A stretch of DNA of 10,891 bases, taken from contig DASVBJ010000084.1 of assembly GCA_036375895.1 (NCBI GenBank), positions 1-10,891 of the forward strand, given 5' to 3'. Within the stretch, counting starts at the first letter, position 1, and each line of letters begins with the position of its first letter. The notes below the pieces were generated by a model that saw nothing but the letters and a program-made list of their open reading frames with translations, made no database searches and had not been told where the DNA came from. Of the stretch, positions 7,584-10,891 are shown one piece after another. This DNA comes from DASVBJ01 sp036375895 (lineage in GTDB: Bacteria > Actinomycetota > Actinomycetes > JACCUZ01). Position numbers and translations under genes: made by a program.

Positions 7584-8489
7584 CTACACGCGAAGGTACT
7601 TGCGCAGCGTCAAGAAACTTGCGAATGCGGCCAACGCCACGCCGACGAGAACCATCCACGGCACGGTGGCCCACATGTCGCCCCACCTCACGAACTGGGT
7701 GAAGGGGAAGTTCGGCCTGGCTTGCTGCTCGACCACGAAGTTCTGGAACAGCGCCAGCACGCCAGTCGCGATGCCGGCGCCGATGAGCCCGGCGATCGCC
7801 CCCTCGAGCAGGAACGGCAGCTGGATCGAGAAGCTCGAGGCCCCGACCAGCTTCATGATCCCTGTCTCGCGCCGACGACTGAACGCGGAGACCCTGATCG
7901 TGTTGGAGATCAGCAGCACCGCCACGACGATCATCACAAGAGCGAGCACCCAGGCGCCGAGCTGCAGAGCGTTGAGCACCCGGAAGAACTTCTCCAGCAG
8001 CGCCTTCTGGTCCTGCACCTGTTCGACCCCGTCCCGGCCGGCGAACGCGGTCGCGACGATCGGGAACTGCTGGGGATCCCGGAGCTTGACCCGGAAGGAC
8101 TCGGGCATCTGGTCGGCCGTCACGTTGTCGGCGATCGCCGAGTCCTTGAACTGGTCCTTGAACCGCGTGTAGGCCTGCTGCTTGGACTCGTAGAAGACGT
8201 TCCTGACCTCGGGCATGGACCGCAGGTCGCGCTCGATCTGGTCGCGCTGGGTCTGGGTGACCTCGCCGGTCGCGCAGCTCGGCGCCTCGCTGTCCTGGCC
8301 GCAGAGGAAGACCGAGACCTCGACCTTGTCGTACCAGAAGTCCTTCATGGTGTCGACCTGCCGGTTGAACAACAGGCCGAAGCCGAAGAAGACCAACGAG
8401 ATGGCGGTCGTCACGACGACCGCGATGGTCATCGTGAGGTTGCGCCGGAGCCCGATTCCGATCTCGGAGAAGATGAACGTCGCGCGCAT
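7584..8489 (-). CDS. ftsX: cell division ABC transporter permease FtsX
   Basis: FtsX is the membrane half of the FtsEX complex, which does not move a known substrate but passes ATP-driven changes to cell-wall hydrolases during division or elongation. The 301-residue product has four membrane helices (about 21-41, 175-196, 228-250 and 275-295). Between the first and second lies a large extracellular domain (about 42-170), the part that contacts periplasmic or wall partners. C63 and C72 in this domain could form a disulfide. The SRRRETGIMKLVGAS segment (204-218) is the conserved cytoplasmic coupling region that touches FtsE. The ATG at 8489 opens the family-typical MRATFIFSEIGIGLRRN. Only a weak AGGA lies before it, very close to the ATG. 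It starts 55 bp after ftsE and precedes its probable partner hydrolase. Confidence 0.96.
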   Translation of the reverse strand: MRATFIFSEIGIGLRRNLTMTIAVVVTTAISLVFFGFGLLFNRQVDTMKDFWYDKVEVSVFLCGQDSEAPSCATGEVTQTQRDQIERDLRSMPEVRNVFYESKQQAYTRFKDQFKDSAIADNVTADQMPESFRVKLRDPQQFPIVATAFAGRDGVEQVQDQKALLEKFFRVLNALQLGAWVLALVMIVVAVLLISNTIRVSAFSRRRETGIMKLVGASSFSIQLPFLLEGAIAGLIGAGIATGVLALFQNFVVEQQARPNFPFTQFVRWGDMWATVPWMVLVGVALAAFASFLTLRKYLRV

Positions 8490-8544
8490 GTCGTCCTAGG
8501 TCTCGTGAGTTCTCTGCTCGTCGTACGCCGTGGTGCCGGCCCGG

Positions 8545-9234
8545 TCAGTGCGAGTAGCCGTAGACGCCGCGCGACTGGTCGCGGACGACTTTGCCACCGT
8601 CGAGCTCGATGACCCGCTTGCGCATCTGGTCGACGATGTCGTCGTCGTGGGTGGCCATGACGACCGTCGTACCGGTGCGGTTGATGCGGTCCAGCAGCTT
8701 CATGATGCCGACACTGGTGCCCGGGTCGAGGTTGCCGGTCGGCTCGTCGGCGATGAGGATCATCGGCCGGTTGACGAAGGCGCGCGCGATGGCGACGCGC
8801 TGCTGCTCTCCGCCGGAGAGCTCGTCGGGGCGCCGGCCCTCCTTGCCCTTGAGTCCGACGAGGTCGAGCACCTCGGGCACCACCTTGGCGATGTGGTGGC
8901 GGGGGCGGCCGATCACCTCCAGGGCGAAGGCGACGTTCTCCTGGACGGTCTTGTTCGGCAGCAGCCGGAAGTCCTGGAAGACGGTGCCCATCTGCCGACG
9001 GAGTGCCGGGACCTTCCACTGCGACAGCCGGGCAAGGTCCTTGCCGGCGACGTGCACCTGGCCGGACGTGGCCCGCTCCTCCTTCAGGATGAGCCGCAGG
9101 AAGGTCGACTTGCCGGACCCAGACTGACCGACCAGGAAGACGAACTCCCCCTTGCCGATCTCGACGGTGACGTCGTTGAGGGCAGGACGGGTCTGGCTGG
9201 GGTAGAGCTTGGTGACGTTCTGGAGGCGGATCAC
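8545..9234 (-). CDS. ftsE: cell division ATP-binding protein FtsE
   Basis: FtsE is the cytoplasmic ATPase of the FtsEX complex. From the GTG at 9234 the product is 229 residues, the usual actinobacterial length, starting VIRLQNVTKLYP. It shows Walker A (GQSGSGKST, 36-44), the Q-loop glutamine (Q87 in VFQDFRLLPN), the ABC signature (LSGGEQQ, 139-145), Walker B with its glutamate (LIADEPTG, E164) and the switch histidine (THDDD, H196). The frame stays open upstream to a GTG at 9315, but those extra 27 residues are Pro/Arg-rich, unlike any FtsE N-terminus, so I reject that start. No strong Shine-Dalgarno site precedes the chosen GTG. A TAGTGA 7 bases upstream could be a poor -10 box for a leaderless mRNA. 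The gene is the first of the cluster and is insulated from the upstream surface-protein gene by a hairpin. Confidence 0.97.
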   Translation of the reverse strand: MIRLQNVTKLYPSQTRPALNDVTVEIGKGEFVFLVGQSGSGKSTFLRLILKEERATSGQVHVAGKDLARLSQWKVPALRRQMGTVFQDFRLLPNKTVQENVAFALEVIGRPRHHIAKVVPEVLDLVGLKGKEGRRPDELSGGEQQRVAIARAFVNRPMILIADEPTGNLDPGTSVGIMKLLDRINRTGTTVVMATHDDDIVDQMRKRVIELDGGKVVRDQSRGVYGYSH

Positions 9235-9351
9235 GAGCGCATCACTACCGGCCGGTCGGAGAGGGATGGGCCTTGGTGGCCCGGGTCGGGTTGTCAGCGG
9301 GTCGCTCGCCTGCACAAACAGGCGCCCAACCCGCCCCGAGTGTACGTGTCG

Positions 9352-9390
9352 GCAGGCGAAAGGCCCCGATTAACGGGGCCCTTTGCCTGT
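9352..9390 (-). terminator. hairpin terminator after the CHRT-domain gene
   Basis: A perfect 7-bp stem GGCCCCG/CGGGGCC (9362-9368 with 9374-9380) closes a five-base ATTAA loop. It extends outward through AAA/TTT and then CAGGC/GCCTG, with one-base bulges. It begins about 50 bp beyond the stop of the CHRT-domain gene and lies upstream of ftsE. There is only a short T tract, as is common for actinobacterial hairpins. Because the stem is symmetric it could act on both strands. Confidence 0.7.
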
Positions 9391-9439
9391 TCATCACGAC
9401 CTGTTGCCCGTCACCCCTCACTCACGCAGGGGCCTCCGC

Positions 9440-10108
9440 TCAGTGGCGGCGATGCCGCGCAGGCTCGGCCACCGGATGCGTCGACAGCACCAGCAGCGCC
9501 GTTCCCATCAGCAGCAGGCCCAGCGAGGTCAGCAGGGCCATCGGCAGCGACAGGGCGGACCCCGAGGGCGCCAGGGGCCCGACCTTCTCGCCCAGGACGC
9601 CCGCCGGCGGGGTGGTCCCGGTCGGCAGCACGGCGGGCGTGGTCGTCTCCGGCGGGGTGGTCTCCGGCGGGGTCGTCTCCGGCGGCGTGGTCTCCGGCGG
9701 GGTCGTCTCCGGCGGCGTCGTCGGGGTCACCGGCTTGCAGCCGTTCTCCCAGATCGCCTGTCCCTCAGCCGTCCAGTTGTAGCCGGGGAAGTGGAACCCC
9801 CGGTCGTCCGTGTACTCCGGGATGATGTCGCCCCACTTGATCCCTGCGGGCTTGAGGGTCGGGTTCCACACCGGCCCCTGGTGCTCGAGGGCGTGGTCAC
9901 CCTTGCTCTTGCCGTCGGCCGCCTCGGTGGCAACCTCGATGAACCGGTACGGGTTGTTGTTGGCGTTGGTCCGGTGGCAGATCTTCACCTTGGAGTTGTC
10001 CGACTTGCCGCCCCCCGCGTCCGCCGGGGACGCCACCAGCCACGGCACGACGGCCAGACAGACGATGGTGGCGCCGGCGAGGCGAAGAGTCTTCGTCCTG
10101 ATGGTCAT
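9440..10108 (-). CDS. secreted CHRT-domain surface protein with LAPSG sorting signal
   Basis: The function of this 222-residue protein is unknown. It has a signal peptide (1-31, cleavage after SPADA) and a small extracellular domain (about 38-126). That domain begins KVKICHRTN, contains NPY (52-54), GDHALEH (70-76) and WGDIIPEY (92-99), and has cysteines at 44 and 124. Similar CHRT...DIIP domains occur in actinobacterial surface proteins, mostly unnamed. Five PPETT repeats (about 132-156) form a stalk. The C-terminal LAPSG (179-183), hydrophobic helix (about 186-208) and basic RHRRH end look like a sorting signal for a class E-like sortase, which prefers LAxTG; here serine replaces threonine. 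No sortase gene is present. The ATG at 10108 has an excellent GGGAGGT ribosome site 5 bases upstream. The next gene upstream encodes a protein of the same plan with the identical tail. Confidence 0.85.
   Translation of the reverse strand: MTIRTKTLRLAGATIVCLAVVPWLVASPADAGGGKSDNSKVKICHRTNANNNPYRFIEVATEAADGKSKGDHALEHQGPVWNPTLKPAGIKWGDIIPEYTDDRGFHFPGYNWTAEGQAIWENGCKPVTPTTPPETTPPETTPPETTPPETTPPETTTPAVLPTGTTPPAGVLGEKVGPLAPSGSALSLPMALLTSLGLLLMGTALLVLSTHPVAEPARHRRH
9641..9715 (-). repeat. five 15-bp repeats encoding PPETT
   Basis: Five tandem 15-base units in frame encode PPETT in the stalk of the CHRT-domain protein. Units differ only at third codon positions (GGGGTGG, GGGGTCG or GGCGTGG versions on the plus strand). 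The unit differs from the VETTP minisatellite of the neighbouring gene mainly by one codon (CCG for GTG), so the two arrays are related at the DNA level. Confidence 0.85.
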
Positions 10109-10113
10109 CGGGG

Positions 10114-10120
10114 ACCTCCC
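10114..10120 (-). promoter_or_regulatory. strong ribosome binding site of the CHRT-domain gene
   Basis: The minus strand reads GGGAGGT with five bases (CCCCG) before the ATG. It is the clearest Shine-Dalgarno site in the window and fixes the start at 10108. It contrasts with the genes to its left, most of which have weak or no sites, and suggests strong translation from a leadered mRNA. Confidence 0.8.
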
Positions 10121-10383
10121 TCGGCCAGGCCAGGGTCGGTCTCACCATTGGCTCCCCGCGGTCGTCTCGCCGTCATTCCCGACGAGCGGTGACCGGGCCT
10201 CCCGACCGCGGATCCTCGTCTCCCCAGCGCCGCTCTCTCCCGACCAGAGCACGACCATCATGTCGCCGCTCATCCAGCCCGTGAACCACTCACCGTGATG
10301 TCGGGACCTCCGCCCTGAGCCGACAAATGACGCTACGTGACGACTCCTCCCAAGAAGTTCTCGCCGGCTTCCACCGCCTGGGC

Positions 10384-10420
10384 GCACCGAGGGCCCCGGT
10401 CCGACCGGAGCCCTCGGTGC
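10384..10420 (-). terminator. hairpin terminator after the VETTP-repeat gene
   Basis: An 11-bp perfect stem, GCACCGAGGGC (10384-10394) with GCCCTCGGTGC (10410-10420), continues after one mismatch into CCGGT/ACCGG around a three-base loop. It lies 9 bases past the stop codon of the gene on its right. There is no T tract, as in many actinobacterial terminators. Confidence 0.75.
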
Positions 10421-10429
10421 GAACGCAGA

Positions 10430-10891
10430 TCAGTGGCGACGGTGGCGCCCGCGTCCCGTGACCGGTCGCCCCGGGAGAACCATCAGTGCAGACCCGGCCA
10501 GCAGCAGCGCAAACGATGCACCGAACAGCGCGGGAAGCGGGAGTCCCGCACCGGTCGCAGCCAGGCCGGCCTTGACGCCCTGGACACTGACCTCCGGACT
10601 TGATCCGACCTTGGTGGGGTCGACGGACACCTCGGGCTCGGTCTCCTCCGGGGTCGTCTCCTCCGGGGTGGTCTCCACCGGGGTGGTCTCCACCGGGGTC
10701 GTCTCCACCGGCGTGGTCTCCACCGGCGTGGTCTCCACCGGGGTCGTCTCCACCGGGGTCGTCTCCACCGGCGTGGTCTCCACCGGGGTCGTCTCCACCG
10801 GGGTCGTCTCCACCGGCGTGGTCTCCACCGGCGTGGTCTCCACCGGCGTCGTCTCCACCGGCGTGGTCTCCATCGGCGTCGACTGCTCGGT
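10430..10891 (-). CDS. VETTP-repeat surface protein with LAATG sorting signal, C-terminal part
   Basis: The 5' end is outside the window: the frame is open to the last base, with six codons (TEQSTP) before an internal ATG at 10873. That ATG is a V-to-M variant of the repeat, not a start. The visible 153 residues hold 16 tandem pentapeptides (one METTP, thirteen VETTP, one EETTP, one EETEP), giving a long acidic, Thr/Pro-rich stalk suited to glycosylation or to crossing the wall. Then come a short linker, LAATG (44-40 residues from the C-terminus), a hydrophobic helix (PALFGASFALLLAGSALMVL) and the basic tail RHRRH. LAATG followed by a helix and basic end is the class E sortase signal of actinobacteria. 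The N-terminal functional domain is not visible. The tail and the repeat unit closely match those of the adjacent CHRT-domain gene, suggesting duplication of the anchor module. Confidence 0.85.
   Translation of the reverse strand, partial: TEQSTPMETTPVETTPVETTPVETTPVETTPVETTPVETTPVETTPVETTPVETTPVETTPVETTPVETTPVETTPEETTPEETEPEVSVDPTKVGSSPEVSVQGVKAGLAATGAGLPLPALFGASFALLLAGSALMVLPGRPVTGRGRHRRH
10636..10875 (-). repeat. 15-bp coding minisatellite, 16 units (VETTP)
   Basis: Sixteen head-to-tail 15-base units run from 10636 to 10875. The 13 core units (10666-10860) come in four versions that differ only at two positions (GGG or GCG, and TGG or TCG on the plus strand), both third codon positions. 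The flanking units at both ends are degenerate (EETTP and EETEP at one end, METTP at the other). Their order is mixed, as expected from slippage or unequal exchange with selection for the peptide. Confidence 0.95.

Larger units (their letters stand above)
10109..10429 (-). other. 321-bp intergenic region with possible folded mRNA leader
   Basis: No convincing gene lies here. Next to the CHRT-domain gene there is a good ribosome site. Further upstream a perfect 9-bp inverted repeat, CCGCGGTCG (10156-10164) and CGACCGCGG (10203-10211), encloses about 38 bases that can form smaller stems (TCGTC with GACGA). In the mRNA this would be a closed multi-stem element ending about 50 bases before the ATG. 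I could not match it to a known riboswitch core. Around 10320-10345 the sequence is less GC-rich (ACAAATGACGCTACGTGACG) and could hold the promoter, but no clear -35/-10 pair is visible. The far end is the terminator of the next gene. Confidence 0.4.

Noticed and set aside
7257..8612. Long plus-strand open frames over ftsX and the M23 gene (also 6365-7570 and 8530-9825)
   Set aside because: These lie antisense to confidently identified genes, show no family motifs, and reflect the third-position GC bias of the real genes.
9614..9628. LPTGT in the CHRT-domain protein as an LPxTG sorting motif
   Set aside because: It lacks the x residue of LPxTG and is not followed by a membrane helix. The LAPSG just before the helix is better placed.
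10142..10387. Minus-strand 81-codon frame in the intergenic region
   Set aside because: There is no family resemblance or ribosome site, and it runs through the terminator hairpin of the neighbouring gene.
10861..10873. ATG at 10873 as the start of the VETTP-repeat gene
   Set aside because: The frame stays open to the window edge, there is no ribosome site, and a secreted protein needs a signal peptide, which is missing here. The ATG is a variant repeat codon.
10636..10875. Regular repeats that might suggest a CRISPR array
   Set aside because: The units are 15 bp, contiguous, without spacers, in frame, and encode VETTP.

Overview
This is a GC-rich (roughly 70%), gene-dense stretch of an actinobacterial chromosome. 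The family is uncertain. The assignment rests on the codon bias, the actinobacterial-type FtsE/FtsX/SmpB proteins, a eukaryotic-type Ser/Thr kinase, frequent GTG starts, starts without Shine-Dalgarno sites, and surface proteins with LAxTG-like anchors. It looks like ordinary core genome. I see no insertion sequence, phage gene, CRISPR array, tRNA or rRNA.

Left part, plus strand (1-2561). The window opens in the 3' end of a DUF2202 ferritin-like gene. A class I methyltransferase gene overlaps it by 4 bases. A transmembrane Ser/Thr protein kinase follows after 96 bp; its extracellular domain is not PASTA, and it probably has its own leaderless promoter.

Central part, minus strand (9234 down to 2612). 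Six collinear genes form a cell-division and envelope cluster: ftsE, ftsX, a secreted coiled-coil M23 (LytM) endopeptidase, an S41 (CtpA-type) processing protease, smpB and a DUF2207 membrane protein. FtsEX is an ABC-type complex that, in several bacteria, activates a coiled-coil cell-wall hydrolase across the membrane. The M23 protein directly downstream has that architecture and intact zinc and catalytic residues. The last three genes are separated by only 5-8 bp and are probably co-transcribed. The S41 gene may also have its own leaderless promoter. The cluster converges on the kinase gene across a 50-bp spacer of short direct repeats.

Right part, minus strand (9440-10891). Two adjacent genes encode secreted, wall-anchored proteins of the same modular plan: Thr/Pro/Glu pentapeptide repeats, an LAPSG or LAATG sorting motif, a membrane helix and an identical RHRRH tail. 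The first also has a small CHRT-type domain with two cysteines. The second is cut by the window edge and carries a 16-unit, 15-bp coding minisatellite. Each gene is followed by a strong hairpin. The 321-bp gap between them contains a potentially folded mRNA leader. This surface-protein pair is the least explained part of the window.
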